Numbered from the stretch's first letter, positions 33,101 to 44,728 are shown. The stretch: 64,000 nucleotides of DNA from Cryptomeria japonica (GCF_030272615.1 NC_081412.1:672957823-673021822), one strand, 5' to 3'. Program-made: numbers and translations. The notes: generated by a model not told the origin, from the sequence alone.

Positions 33101-34985
33101 GAAGCTTCGTAAGATGCATCCCCAGATTGCAGTGCTAGTCAAAACAGAACTCAAGAAACTCCTGGATGTTGGTTTCATTAGACCAATTGATTATGCAGAA
33201 TGGATCTCCAATATTGTGCCTGTCGGCAAACCAAAAGGGGGCATCCGCATTTGTACTGACTTCAGAGATCTAAATAAGGCCTATCCTAAGGATTATTTCC
33301 CCCTACCAATTATTGACATCATAGTGGATCTAACAGCAGGACATGCCATGCTTTCACTCATGGATGGCTTTTCAGGATACAATCAAATAAAGATCGCACC
33401 AGAGGACCAACATAAGACAGCCTTCACATGTCCATGGGGCACATATTGCTGGAATGTAATGCCTTTCGGTCTAAAGAATGCAGGAGCAACCTATCAAAGA
33501 GCAATGACCACCATCTTCCATGACATGATGCATACCATGATGGAAGATTATGTTGATGACTTACTAGCAAAATCACTCACTAGAGAAGGGCATCTCCACA
33601 TCTTAGATAAAATCTTTGATAGACTGGAACAATACCATGTTCGACTCAACCCAAAGAAATGTGTCTTTGGAGTAACCTCCGGGAAGCTTCTAGGATACAT
33701 TGTCTCAAGCAAAGGTATTGAGGTCGACCCAGCAAAGGTAAAAGCAATCATGGACATGCCACCTCCAAAGAATATCAGTCAGCTAAGGACACTACAAGGA
33801 CGGCTTCAATCCATCCGAAGATTCATTGCACAATTGGCTGATAAGTGTCACCCATTTACACATCTGCTACACAAGAACATCCACTTTCAGTGGGATGCTC
33901 GATGCCAGCAAGCATTTCAGACACTTAAAGACTATCTCATGAATCCACCATTGCTGATGCCACCAGATCCAAGTAGACCATTGTTACTCTATATCTCAGC
34001 AACAAGTACGGCATTGGGTGTACTACTAGCACAACATAATGCAGAAGGCAAAGAATGTGCTATATACTACATCTCTCGCACACTGGTTGGCTATGAACTC
34101 AATTACACACCTATTGAGCGAGCTTGCCTAGCAGTAATCTTAGCAGCCACTAAACTGAGGCACTATCTGTTAACACACAAGGTACAACTCATTGCAAAGA
34201 TTGATCCACTCAAGTATTTACTTAACAAAGCAGCATTAACAGGCCGCTTGGCCAAATGGGTGATGATTCTAAGTGAATTTGACATTGAGTACGTGGACCG
34301 TAAAGCTATCAAAGGTCAAGTTATTGCAGATCAGTTGGCCGATGCGCCACTCATAGGTGATCATCCTCTTATTTCCAATTTTCCAGATGAAGAGATATTC
34401 ATGATCACAACAGCACAACCATGGAAACTATATTTTGATGGGTCATACACTAGGCACGGCTCGGGGGCAGGCATTCTGTTTATCACACCTCAAGGTGATA
34501 GAATCCCGAAGTCTTACAGGCTCACATTTCCATGCACAAACAACATAGCAGAGTATGAGGCCTTGATCACAGGACTCAGGTTAGCCGTATAGTGGAAATT
34601 ACAAGAACTGCAAGTATATGGCGATTCCCAACTAGTCATTCGACAAGCAACAGATGAATATCAAACCAAGGATGATAAACTCATGCCATATAAGCAAATG
34701 GTGGACACTCTAAAGACATCATTTACTACTATCACTTTTGAGCAGATACCAAGAGATCAGAATCGAGCTGCTGACGCTATGGCTACCATCGCATCTCTCC
34801 TAGATCTTCCACAAAATTCAACACGCTACAATTTCTTGGTAGAACAGCTTTGGATCCCCGCTTATGATATCCCTGAATCTGAAACGATATGTCGCCTTGT
34901 TGGTTCTGAATCCCCATGGTACGGTGAGTTCTACACCTATCTTCGCGATCATACCCTTCCTCCCAACCAATCGAATAACCAATGA
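30129..34985 (+). pseudogene. pol: Gypsy E pol: protease, G-patch, RT, RNase H, aRNase H
   Basis: Frame open from 30129, M at 30162 (numbering from there). A CHHC-like motif (CEFHQGRGHKTSNYH) at ~37-51 has the last Cys as Tyr. Protease active site IDNGAGLNICT has Asp255. A G-patch lies at ~499-547 (YGKGLLIMQRMGYDGQSALG). A Pro/Thr/Ala-rich linker follows at ~560-690. RT spans ~975-1150 with ICTDFRDLNKAYPKD and the catalytic YVDD at 1130-1133. RNase H is at ~1268-1385. The second, aRNase H-like domain starts KLYFDGSYTRHGSGAG at ~1421. A TAG stop at 34590 interrupts aRNase H; the frame continues in phase to 34985 (QVYGDSQLVIRQ, PRDQNRAADAMA), where it ends at TGA 34983. Integrase then continues in another frame. 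Apart from these lesions the catalytic residues look intact. Confidence 0.93.
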
Positions 34986-36174
34986 AAAAACCTTCTTTCG
35001 CCAAACTGCTCGATATACCATTATTGCCGAAACCCTATACCGACGTAGTCTTGATGGTACTCTCCTTCGATGTCTGGAACAGGATGAGATAACAAAGGTT
35101 TTGGAAGAGGTACATGAAGGAATTTGCGGGACTCACTCAAGTGGTCCATCACTAGCCAAGAAGATCATGCGAGCTGGATACTACTGGCCATCTATGGAAA
35201 AGGATTCCTACTACTTTGTCAGGAAATGCAAGAAATGTCAAGTTCACAGTGACCTGATACATGCACCAGCACAGGAACTGCAACCAATCACAACACCATG
35301 GCCTTTTTGTCAATGGGGCCTTGACCTTGTGGGTAAGATTCATCCATCTTCATCCAATGGCCATAAATTCATTATTACCGCCACCGAATATTTCACAAAG
35401 TGGATCGAAGCTGTTCCACTTACCCAAGTCACCGGCAAGCAGATCGCCTCATTCATCCTCAACTACATCATCTGCCGGTATGGTGTACCCATGTCCATCG
35501 TCACAGATAACGGTCTTCCTTTCAAAAATCAGGATGTCCGTGAACTTTGTGAGAAATTTCATATCCAACACCGCTTTTCCACTCCCTATTACCCACAAGG
35601 CAATGGTCAGGCCGAAGCATCCAATAAAAACATATTAAGAATCCTAAAGAAGACAGTCAATGATGCCGGTCATGATTGGCATGTTCAATTGAATCCAGCG
35701 CTATGGGCATATCGAACTAGCATTCGAACCCCTACAGGTGCAACTCCTTATTCATTGGTCTATGGTGCAGAAGCTATCTTGCCTATTGAGGTCAAGATAC
35801 CATCATTACGGGTTTCCTTGCACAATCTCATCGATGATGAAGCCTACAGAGTATCCCGTCTTCAGGACTTAGAGTTACTTGATGAGAAACGACAAGCTGC
35901 ATACAATCACCTCAAAGCCTATCAGCAGCGCATGAGCAGAAACTACAATCACCGAGTTAGACCTCGTACATTTGAGGTAGGTGATCTTGTTCTACGAGAG
36001 AATCCTCGCAACCAACCAAACAGAGAACATCAGGGCAAGTTTGAATCAAACTGGCTGGGCCCATATGTTGTCACTGCTGTATTTGGATCTGGGGCATATC
36101 AGTTGGCTACATCAGAAGGAGAACCGCTTGCAGATCCAATTAACAGCATGCACCTCAAACGGTATTACACATAA
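34864..36174 (+). CDS. Gypsy E integrase (frame-shifted from pol)
   Basis: Integrase-like sequence becomes continuous at about 34990 (KTFFRQTARYTIIAETLYRR). The nominal start at 34864 is only the upstream open part of the frame. The zinc-binding HHCC is present: H at ~35113 and ~35131, CKKC at ~35224. The catalytic triad is visible: Asp in WGLDLVGKI (35323), Asp in SIVTDNGLPF (35506) and Glu in NGQAEASNKN (35614). The C-terminal domain has RTFEVGDLVLRENP and WLGPYVVTAVFGSGAYQL. No clear chromodomain is seen, as expected for Tat. Integrase inserts the element cDNA into chromosomes. The shift relative to pol lies in or near the A6 run at ~34985. Confidence 0.93.
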   Translation: MISLNLKRYVALLVLNPHGTVSSTPIFAIIPFLPTNRITNEKTFFRQTARYTIIAETLYRRSLDGTLLRCLEQDEITKVLEEVHEGICGTHSSGPSLAKKIMRAGYYWPSMEKDSYYFVRKCKKCQVHSDLIHAPAQELQPITTPWPFCQWGLDLVGKIHPSSSNGHKFIITATEYFTKWIEAVPLTQVTGKQIASFILNYIICRYGVPMSIVTDNGLPFKNQDVRELCEKFHIQHRFSTPYYPQGNGQAEASNKNILRILKKTVNDAGHDWHVQLNPALWAYRTSIRTPTGATPYSLVYGAEAILPIEVKIPSLRVSLHNLIDDEAYRVSRLQDLELLDEKRQAAYNHLKAYQQRMSRNYNHRVRPRTFEVGDLVLRENPRNQPNREHQGKFESNWLGPYVVTAVFGSGAYQLATSEGEPLADPINSMHLKRYYT

Positions 36175-36204
36175 GTTGTACAGAGCATCAGGCTCCCCTG
36201 CCTA

Positions 36205-36410
36205 TCAGAAAATATCAAAAACATTCAGAAAATGTCCTGAAGAAAATCCAAAAACATTCAAAAATGTCCCAGAAAATATCAAAAACATTCAAAAACAATA
36301 CAAAATCCAAAAACATTCAAAAAATGTTTCACAAAATCCAAAAACATCAGAAAAACCATCGAAAATCACCCAAAAACATGACAACACCTTGTACATATTC
36401 ATCCGATCAG
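36205..36410. repeat. A-rich short repeats after E integrase
   Basis: Irregular repeats of AAAACATTCA, AAAATCCAAAAACATTC and AAAATATCAAAAACATTC. D1 has a comparable A-rich stretch (5694-5760) at the same position after the integrase tail. Confidence 0.8.
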
Positions 36411-38053
36411 ATACAAAACAAACATTGACAAAATACTCACACAAATGAGCACTTATCACTCAACCACACAATCAACATCAGCAATCCAAACTGTCTTAAA
36501 CAAGGATACATCCTTCCTTATCAAAACAAAGACAAGATGACGTTTTCTTGGACAAGAAAATTATGTTAAGCTATCAAATGCTTGGTTGATTCGTGAGTAA
36601 TTCATTTGTTTATCTGTATCGGGATCTTTCAGCATTGTTTTGTATCGTTTGCGCATTACTTCCGATGATGTTCAGGGACATGTACTAATGGTGTCTACGT
36701 GGGAAGTTCACTAAGCTACGTGATCTTATGCAAAATGCAGTCATAGATCATTACGGCTTGCTGACTACAGCATATACCTCGACCATCTGAGCATGAACCA
36801 TTACCAAGAATCCTTATTCTTTATTCTTTATGTATATACTGTTTGTTTACAGGTACAATGCTCATTCTTTGGTTCCTCCTCATCCAATTTGGATAAAGGT
36901 TTTTATTTCTTAGTACGGTATGCACTTGTCTCAGGATATGATCAGCCTAAGATCAAGGAGGACGATCCAAGTTATGCATGAATGGAGATAATCCTTGTCT
37001 GTTCCGCAAGCAATACTCAGGTCAACTTGATCCATTATATCAAGTTGCTTGTATTAACTTGCTATATCAAAATCCATGTAAGAAATACTCTGGTCATCTT
37101 GAATCTTTATGTCAAGTTGCTTGTATTCTCTTCCAACATTTTAAAGCTCAATGATGAAAATAAAGCACCATGGATCATCATTCCATCTCATCTGTATATA
37201 TTGCATTTCAATGCATTCCACCCATCCATACATTCATAATAGTTGCATCTCATGCATACATAGTCATAATAATGCATACTCTATTTTACTCATCTTCTTC
37301 CATAGGACTCGGTCCTAGTCCTCCATATCTTCTATCTAACATTGAATCCCCCCTCACCCTCCCTATCTTGATCATCAACATCATCCTAATCCCTTCATCG
37401 CTTCCCATCCTCACTCATCCAAAAAAATAAAGCCAGTTACTCTGTCTACACAGATACATCAACTCACGCACACCTAGACTATCAACAGATACTCTGATCA
37501 CGTATCTTCGGGTCTCAACAGGTAATCGATTATGGTAATCCTAGACTACATCAGGCATTTATCATAATGACCTAGTCTCAACGGGGCTGCCATGATTCCC
37601 CACAGCCATCCATCACATGCACACACTATCAATTGATCAACCAATCAAATACAATCCAACGGACAATTACATCAATTGTCTACGTCTCAACGAGTATTTT
37701 GCTTCATATACCTTGACTTCATTGGACAATTACATCAATTGTCTAAGTCACCATCAGGTCACTTTGATTCACTTACTCAGACTTTATCATGTTCAAGCGA
37801 CCAACTGACATCAACTGTCACGCTTTGACTTGACCGGGGCAATTAAACCGATTGCACCAGATTGTCCAACCAATTTTGATCAATTGTATAGCATCAATCA
37901 AAACCCCACACTAAATCTGCTATGTATCTCTTGCATGACCTCAGGGTACTCGTTGGCTTGTTGTTTCTTCATATTCACTCCATTTTCTCCCATTCTTTCA
38001 TCATTAGTTCTAATTTCTTCTATTCTACCTCCCCTTCGCTTTTCATTCTTTTT

Positions 38054-38096
38054 CGAGAGATCGCCCGATTTTTCAAAAAAATCGGCCCATCTCTCG
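38054..38096 (+). promoter_or_regulatory. Strong hairpin near 3' end of Gypsy E
   Basis: Arms CGAGAGATCGCCCGATTTTT and its near-complement ending ATCTCTCG pair over about 20 bases with two mismatches and a short CAAA-type loop. It lies ~150 bases upstream of the 3' LTR and is followed by GAGGGGGCAT. This could be an RNA stability, packaging or 3'-processing structure. Its function is not known to me. Confidence 0.7.
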
Positions 38097-38160
38097 AGGG
38101 GGCATACCACCCATTAAATTTACATTTTATGGGGCATTTCTTCACACCTATTTTTCTTTC

Positions 38161-38204
38161 TTTGAAACGACGCGATAAACTGCACCGTCTCAAAGAGGGG
38201 CAAA
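38161..38204 (+). promoter_or_regulatory. Gypsy E inverted repeat and polypurine tract
   Basis: Arms TTTGAAACGACGC (38161-38173) and GCACCGTCTCAAA (38182-38194) form an imperfect inverted repeat that runs into AAAGAGGGGCAAA (38192-38204), just before the 3' LTR. Similar arms precede the D1 and D2 LTRs. Confidence 0.8.
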
Positions 38205-40161
38205 TGTAGTCACATAAATCTGTCCACTTAATTAAATGAATACTTAGTATTTATTTGATTATTTAACCATCAATTAATAATTAATTAAATTAATATTTAA
38301 TTAATTCATCTTAACCCTCTTCTCCTATTAATTAAATAAATTATTCAATTTATTTGATTTAATTCACTTAACCAAATTCATACCATTAATTAAATAAATA
38401 AATCATATTTGTTTAATTAAATCTTCTCTCACATTTAAATAAATTAATATTTATTTAAATCCCCCAAAATCCCACCTCTCACATTTAAATAAATAAATCA
38501 TTTATTTAAATCACCTTTATCCTCCACCCACTTGTATTTTCCTACAAAAGCAAGTTGCACAATTATTTTAAATAAATAATTTATTTAAATCACCTTTATC
38601 CTCCACCCACTTATATTTTCCTACAAAAGCAAGTTGCACAACTATTTTAAATAAATTATTTATTTAAAATCCTATTTATCCTCACCCACTTGAAACCTTT
38701 AATGGTTTCCCTTAAAGTAGTCAAACTTGATGGCTTTAAAGTCTTCAAACTTGATGGCTTCCTTCTATAGTCTTCTTAAGACTTTAATGGTTTTCCTTAA
38801 AGTCTTCAAGCCTTTAATGGTTTCCCTCAAAGTCTTCAAGCATTTTAATGCTTTATCTTCTTTTTCTCATTTAAATAAATTAATATTTATTTAAATATTT
38901 ATCCAAATGCAACTTACACCATTTAATTGAAATAAATGATTTTATTTTAATTGAAAATACCAAAATTTCTCCCACTTACATTTTCCTACAAAATCCACTT
39001 GTATGCCTAAACCCCTTCTAAATTCTTCTAAACCCTTCCTAATTAGCCTAATCCATCCCCTAAATATTGTCACATTCCTAAGCAAATTGGAGTCACTTCT
39101 CAAAGACTCCAAAGTCTTTGAAAAGCAATTAATGCTTTGTGTGTTCAACAAATTAAGCCTAAAAGTCTTTGATAACCATTAAAGGCTTTCAACCTTCAAC
39201 CACTAAATGTCTCAAAGTCTTGGATAACCTTTGAAAGCTTCCAACCTTCAACCACTAAATGGCTCAAAGTCTTTGATAACCATTGAAGGCTTTCAACCTT
39301 CAACCACTTAATCCCCAAAGTCTCCAATAACCATTAATGGTTACCTCAAACCCTCCCACATGGTTAAAACATTTGTTTTGACTCAACCTCTACCCAACCC
39401 AAGGGTCTCATCAAGCCTTTAATGCTTTGACCATGATTATCTCTTAATCATTTGCACAAAGGTTTATCCTTGCATTAACTCCTAATCCAGTGGGTAATCC
39501 TAATTTAGGCTTGACCCTTACCTTCTAGATAACCATGAGGTCTCCTCAGGCATTTAATGCCTCCAACCTCTTCTCTCAACCCAATCTTATGTTGACACTC
39601 GTCACCATTTCATTGGTGCAAATTGTGCACATGGATCCCCAACTTTCAAGCTTGACCCTTGATTAAACCTTTCAATCCTGGCCATCCATTGCTCCATTTT
39701 TCCTATAAATAGAGCCCATTCCTTCATAATCCAGATCCTGAAAACTTGTATGCATTTAGGCTATAGACATTTTTAGAGAGCATTTAGCATAGCATAACTA
39801 AAATCTTGTCTTTTTGGTAAAATCAATCATTTTAGCATCAATAGCATAGTATTTAGCTTTTCATTTCATATTTGAAGCTTAATATTAAATCTCAATCCTC
39901 CATAAGCATCCATAGTGCAAAAAGCTACTGAGAGCTACACTCATTTGGGACTTGGAGAGGAGAGGAACAAGGGAGGAGCAACTATGAGCATCTTGATTAG
40001 CTATTTTATTCTATGTTTATATGCTTTCTATTTCATGCTTAATATCTCTCTTGATATGCCTGTTTAGGATAATCTTTTGTTGCTAACACTAATGTTTGTT
40101 TCTTGTGCTCTTATGTGTGTTGCCATCAAACAGATTTTCTAATCCTTTTTGCAGAGCATCA
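38205..40161 (+). mobile_element. 3' LTR of Gypsy E
   Basis: 1957 bases, the same length as the 5' LTR with no indels that I can see. About ten substitutions separate the two, for example near 38332, 38791, 39462 and 39643, and a few near 40112-40152. It ends AGAGCATCA, followed by the CTATG target duplication at 40162-40166. Confidence 0.97.
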
Positions 40162-43007
40162 CTATGAATATCCCTTACATACTAATCTTTCTTTGTTTCC
40201 GATTACCTTACCATCTTCATTAAGTTTATTTCTAAAAACCCATTTAGTTCCAATTACATTTTTGTCTTTAGGCCGGGAACTAATGACCAAGTGTTATTCC
40301 TTTCAATTTGTTCCAATTCATCTTCCATAGATTTAATTCAATATTTATCTTCATGTGCCTCATTAATAGTTGTAGGTTCAATTTGAGAAATAAGACATAC
40401 TTCTTCATTTGCCAATCTTCCTCTAGTCATAACTCCTTGATATTTATTTCCAATTATCTAATCTTCAGAGTGATTCAATCTTACATACTGGGGTGTTTTT
40501 ACTTGCTGTTGTTCTTCAGTAATTGTTGAATTTTCAGATGATGCCAGTGTAACTAGATCAACATTCTGTACCGGTGTGCTCATAATAGGTTCATTTGTGA
40601 TTATCTCTCTTGCCAGTTCAGAGTCCATTGACCTTGAATTTCCTCTAAACTGTTCATCAATCTTCACATTTGCACTTTCAACAATTTTCTGCAATCTCTT
40701 GTTAAAACATCTATATGCCTTTCTCTTAGATGAATAACCAATAAATATTCCTTCATCACTTCTAGGATCAAATTTGCCAATATACTCATCTCTTCTAATA
40801 TAGCATTTACTTCCAAATATTCTGAAATATTTAAGATTAGGAGTATTACCAAACCATAGTTCATGAAGGGTCTTATCAGTTTCACCTCTGATGTGAACTC
40901 TGTTGAATGTATAAACTGTTGTATTGACTGCTTCTCTCCAATATATATAAGGTAGATTTTCTTATGATATCATGCTTCTGGCTGTATCCAAAATAGTTCG
41001 GTTCTTCCTTTCCACAACTTCATTTTGCTGGGGTATCCGGGGTGCTAATAATTGTCTTTTGATCCCATTCACTTCACAAAATGTGTTAAATTCCTTAGAT
41101 GTAAATTCACCTCCTCGATCTGATCTCAAACATTTGATTTTCTTACCGGTTTCATTTTCTACCATCACCTTGAATAGTTTGAATTTTCCAAATTCTTCAT
41201 ATTTCTCCCTGAGAAAAGTAACCCAACACATTCTAGTATAGTCATCAATGATTAGCATAAAATACCTATCTCCTTGTATACTTCTAGTTCTTGCTAGACC
41301 ACATTAATCAGTATGAATTAAATAAAGAACATTGTTAGATTTCTCTGCAATACTCTTGAAAGTTGGTCTAACTTGCTTTCCAAATTGACATTCCTTACAT
41401 ACCGGATTGTGAGGTTTAACAATCCTAGGTAAATCTCTTACTGCCTTAGTTGTACTGATTTTCACAATGCAATCAAAATTTACATGACAAAGTCTCTTAT
41501 TCCATAACCAACTTTCATCAATATGTGCAATCAAACATGCTTTCTCATTGTTATTCAAATGAAAGATATTACCTCTAGTCTGATTACCGGTTGTGATTTC
41601 CAAACCAGTTCTGTTTAAGATTTTGCATTTACCATTCTTGAATTGTAACTAAAATCCTTTCTCAACTAATTGACCAACACTCAAAAGATTATGCTTCAAA
41701 CCTTCAACATAGTAAACATTATCAGTATTGTGTTTACCATCAAAAGATATAGTTCCTTTTCCTTTGATCATACAAGCTTTATCATCTCCAAACCTTACTA
41801 GACCTCCATTGTAATCTTGAAAGGTTAATAATTCACTCTTATCACTAGTCATCTGATGTGAACATCCAAAATCAAAGATCCATTAATCCTTATCTTCAAT
41901 TTTAGCTGCCAGGGCCTGCTCTACCAGTTGAATAGTAGGTGACGGTTGATCTTCTCTTATAGCAACATAAGCCCATCCATTGTCTATCGGATCCTCATCA
42001 GAATCATTAGTAACTCCTTCATCAGCATAGTAACATGATTTGTCTCTATTCTTCTTAAACTTGTATCTTTGATAATCAGGGTTAGGCTTATATGTTCTTT
42101 TAGCTTCTTCTCTTAATCTTGCATGTCTATCAAGACACCTAGAAGCCATATGACCAATTTTATTGCAGTTAAAACATTTAAAGGGTGCTTTACCTTCATA
42201 CTTACTTCCAACTAGACCTTTAGGAATTTTCTTTGCAAATAGTGCTTCAAACTCTTCCAGTTCTTCATTCTCCTTTCTTATTTCTTCAAGTTCTCTTGCA
42301 TAGAAGGCTTTCCAATCAGATTTCTCAGGTGATGATGATGATGCTCCAGATGATGATGATGCCTTAAAAGCTAAATCTATCTTAATAGTAGCAACAGGGT
42401 CAAATTCATCAAGTTCAAAAGCTGAAAGTTTTCCAACCAAAGTGTCTCTAGATACCGATGCATTAGGAATTGTTCTCAATTCATTTATAGCAGTAACTTT
42501 CATTTTATATGCCGGTGGCAAGGCTCTTATAACTTTAGAAACAATCTCATCTTCACTTAAGGTTCCTCCACAACATTGTATACCCAAAACAATTTCATTT
42601 ACTCTTTCCATAAAAGCAGAAATTCTTTCATCTTCTTCCATTTTCAGATTTTCATACCTAACCCAGAAGCATTCTAGTTTTGCAATTTTGACTATGATAA
42701 CACCTGCATTCAACGTTTTCAATTTGTCCCAAATAGCTTTAGCAGTAGATTTGTTTGATAATCCCATGATTTGTTGATCTGATAATGCGCTCAAAAGTGA
42801 TTCTATTTCTTTGCAATCATTTTCTTCATCTTTAGCCAAGGTTGGTGGATTAGGTTGACCTTGAGTAGGAGCAATATAACCATTCTTTGTAACATCTCAT
42901 ATATCCTTTCCAATGCAATTCAAATGTGTCTCCATCCTGATCTTCCATATGCCATAGTTGGTTCCATCAAGTTTCAGACTGTCCTTCCTTAAATAGTTAG
43001 TAGACAT
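40162..43007 (-). pseudogene. Copia C gag, protease, integrase and RT N-terminal part
   Basis: Minus strand from ATG at 43007 (MSTNYLRKDSLKLDG). Gag has a complete zinc knuckle CFNCNKIGHMASRC (about 42180-42140). Protease follows with FGCSHQMTSDKSELL (about 41870-41826) and YVEGLKHNLLSVGQLVEKGF. Integrase has HHCC, then LIIDDYTRMCWVTF, LRSDRGGEFTSKEF and PQQNEVVERKNRTIL (41258-40962), so all three DDE acidic residues are visible. Next are FGSKCYIRRDEYIGKFDPRS, a linker, and the RT start. Stops occur near 42885, 41880, 41650, 41308 and others. The frame reaches KERLVCKGYS at 40166, where Gypsy E begins. The same protein continues at 24200. Confidence 0.92.
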
Positions 43008-43050
43008 TGGATCTCCTCAAGCTGTTAAACTTTTGCAAAAAGAGGACTAT

Positions 43051-43063
43051 GCTTTGATACCAA
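43051..43063 (-). promoter_or_regulatory. Copia C primer-binding site
   Basis: The minus strand reads TTGGTATCAAAGC, one mismatch from the initiator-tRNA-Met complement, one base inside the 5' LTR. Confidence 0.85.
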
Positions 43064-43064
43064 T

Positions 43065-44082
43065 TGTTAGGTCCCAGAAACAACTGAGATGGGGGGGGGG
43101 GTGAATTAGTTGTCCAATAAATTCAAACTAAAATTAACTTAACCAAAATTTATATTGGTAGACAGTTTTATCAGTTAATCACAGTATCGTTAAAGATTAA
43201 TGCATGAAACAGAAAGATAGTAACATCCACAACACAAAACACAAATATTTGTACGTGGAAACCCTATAAGGGGAAAAACCACGATGAGAAACCTTATCCA
43301 CAATCAAATGATACTACTGCAGATAGTATGTGTGTACAATATGGAGTTTACAGATGCAGAAAGGCCGGCTGCCTAGAGCTCACTACTCAAACACAAGATG
43401 GGAGTCACACTGACTACAATTGGATGGTTAAATCCAATGATAATGTACTACTCAAAATAGCATCTTCATATGCTAGATTCAGTACCTGTTAAGCTCTGAT
43501 TATCTTCTCAAAACCTTCCTTCAATCTTCAAATGATGGCTATGTGTATAGCTCTACTTATTTTTGCATATGCCTTATTACAATCCTTTTTCCAATCGCCT
43601 TACAATCTCACAAATGAGATCTTACATATATACCGAAAGCTAAGACCAAAATGAGTAGGTCGGCTTACAAAGAATATTAAAATAAAATCAATTACAAATA
43701 AATCAATATCTGATGCATCATGTCGGCTCAATGCATTTACAATAATAATAAATCATTTTCATAACGTGTCATGCTGATCTGGAATAGTTATGCTTGTTGG
43801 TACATAACATGGACCTATTTGCCAGTAACAACAAATATGCAAACCCGAATAGACCAATAACCAAATCACCAAAACCAAATGATCAAATAATGTCTTCGAC
43901 ATAACCAGGTAGTCTCCAAGTCATTCCAAGTGCCGGTGAACAATATAACCTGCTAGTGAACCAAATACTGGTGATTGTGCATAAGTCACTAACATGCTGG
44001 TGAACAAAACCAAAGATCTCCAAGTGTTGATAAGTGTTGACATCAATGACAAAACCATATCAACATACCTAAAATACCAACA
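43065..44082 (-). mobile_element. 5' LTR of Copia C
   Basis: 1018 bases, minus strand TGTTGGTATTTTAGG (44082) to ...GGGACCTAACA (43065). It contains a run of nine or ten G on the plus strand (43091-43100), a TATA-like TATATATG on the minus strand near 43630, and the block GGAAAAACCACGATGAGAAAC on the plus strand (about 43272), shared in type with Copia F. Confidence 0.92.
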
Positions 44083-44364
44083 TGGATGGTAAGCATAATA
44101 CTAATAATGTCTATTATGTAGAAGGTTTGAAGCATAATTTTTAAGTGTTTGTCAATTGGTGGACAAGGGATTCCATCTTTAGTTCAAAGATAGAAACTGC
44201 ATAATCATTAACAAAACTAGTTTGGAGATTGCAACCGGTACTCAGACTAGAGGTAATATATTTCACTTGAACACTAATAATAAGACATGTTTGATTGCTC
44301 ATATTGATGAGAGTTGGTTATGGCATAATAGGTTGTGTCATGTTAATTTTGATTGTATTGTTAA
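44083..44364 (+). pseudogene. Copia B protease end and pre-integrase fragment
   Basis: After the Copia C insertion the Copia B sequence resumes with GKHNTNNVYYVEGLKHN. It goes on to HIDESWLWHNRLCHVNFDCIV, matching Copia C at 41600-41450. It is frameshifted and stopped. It is interrupted at 44364 by the small LTR element. Confidence 0.88.
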
Positions 44365-44728
44365 TGTTAGAGTTATCTTGTATTAGCTAATAATTATTTA
44401 TTTAATTATTAATCTATTAAACTCTAGGCTTAAGATAAACTTAGGCATTTAATAAATTATTTATTTAATTATTAAATACACATTATCCCTTTAGGGTTTC
44501 TTTAGGGTTGCACATATTTAGGGTTGCACACCTTTAGGGTTGCTATTATCCTTTTATAAGGATTGTATTGTACTTGTTCATTTAATTGATTCTCTTTCTA
44601 ACTGATAATCTTCTTCTTTAGAGCTTTTATGCTTTTTTTCTTTATGTACCTCAATTCTTCTCTTGTGATAAGTATTTGCATGCAGGTGTTCTTGGGATCT
44701 CTAAAGTTGTATTTCCTCAACTTCTTCA
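44365..44728 (+). mobile_element. 5' LTR of the small element
   Basis: 364 bases with three TTAGGGTTGCACA-type repeats (about 44500-44545) followed by TTTTATAAGGATTG (TATA-like, about 44553). It ends at the primer site. Confidence 0.92.

Larger units (their letters stand above)
36175..38160 (+). other. Gypsy E 3' non-coding region
   Basis: 2 kb without a supported gene. It opens with an A-rich array of short CAAAAACATTCAAAAA-type repeats (about 36205-36410). Two copies of GGACAATTACATCAATTGTC lie at about 37660 and 37725. A long hairpin is at 38054-38096. The antisense PMD gene seen at this place in D1 is absent. Confidence 0.8.
24201..40161 (+). mobile_element. Gypsy-Tat element E, nearly complete and young
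   Basis: A 15,961-base Ty3/Gypsy element with two LTRs of exactly 1957 bases and a perfect CTATG target duplication (24196-24200 and 40162-40166), inserted in the RT of Copia C. It has a primer site, a long leader, gag (28872-30128), a polyprotein with protease, G-patch, RT and RNase H plus an aRNase H-like domain (from 30129), integrase to 36174, a 2-kb 3' region, and a polypurine tract. The dual RNase H is characteristic of the Tat lineage. By reading I count about ten differences between the LTRs. The coding region has only two stop codons (30126, 34590) and one frameshift (about 34983). Confidence 0.97.
22293..44082 (-). mobile_element. Copia C, inserted in Copia B, split by Gypsy E
   Basis: A minus-strand Copia with its 5' LTR at 43065-44082 and a shortened 3' LTR at 22293-22534. 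The flanking five bases are TAGAT (22288-22292) and TGGAT (44083-44087), a target duplication with one mismatch inside the protease of Copia B. Without Gypsy E and its duplication the element is about 5.8 kb. Gag, protease, integrase, RT and RNase H are in order on the minus strand. The shared LTR part differs by roughly 6%, between the values for Copia B and Gypsy E. Confidence 0.92.
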
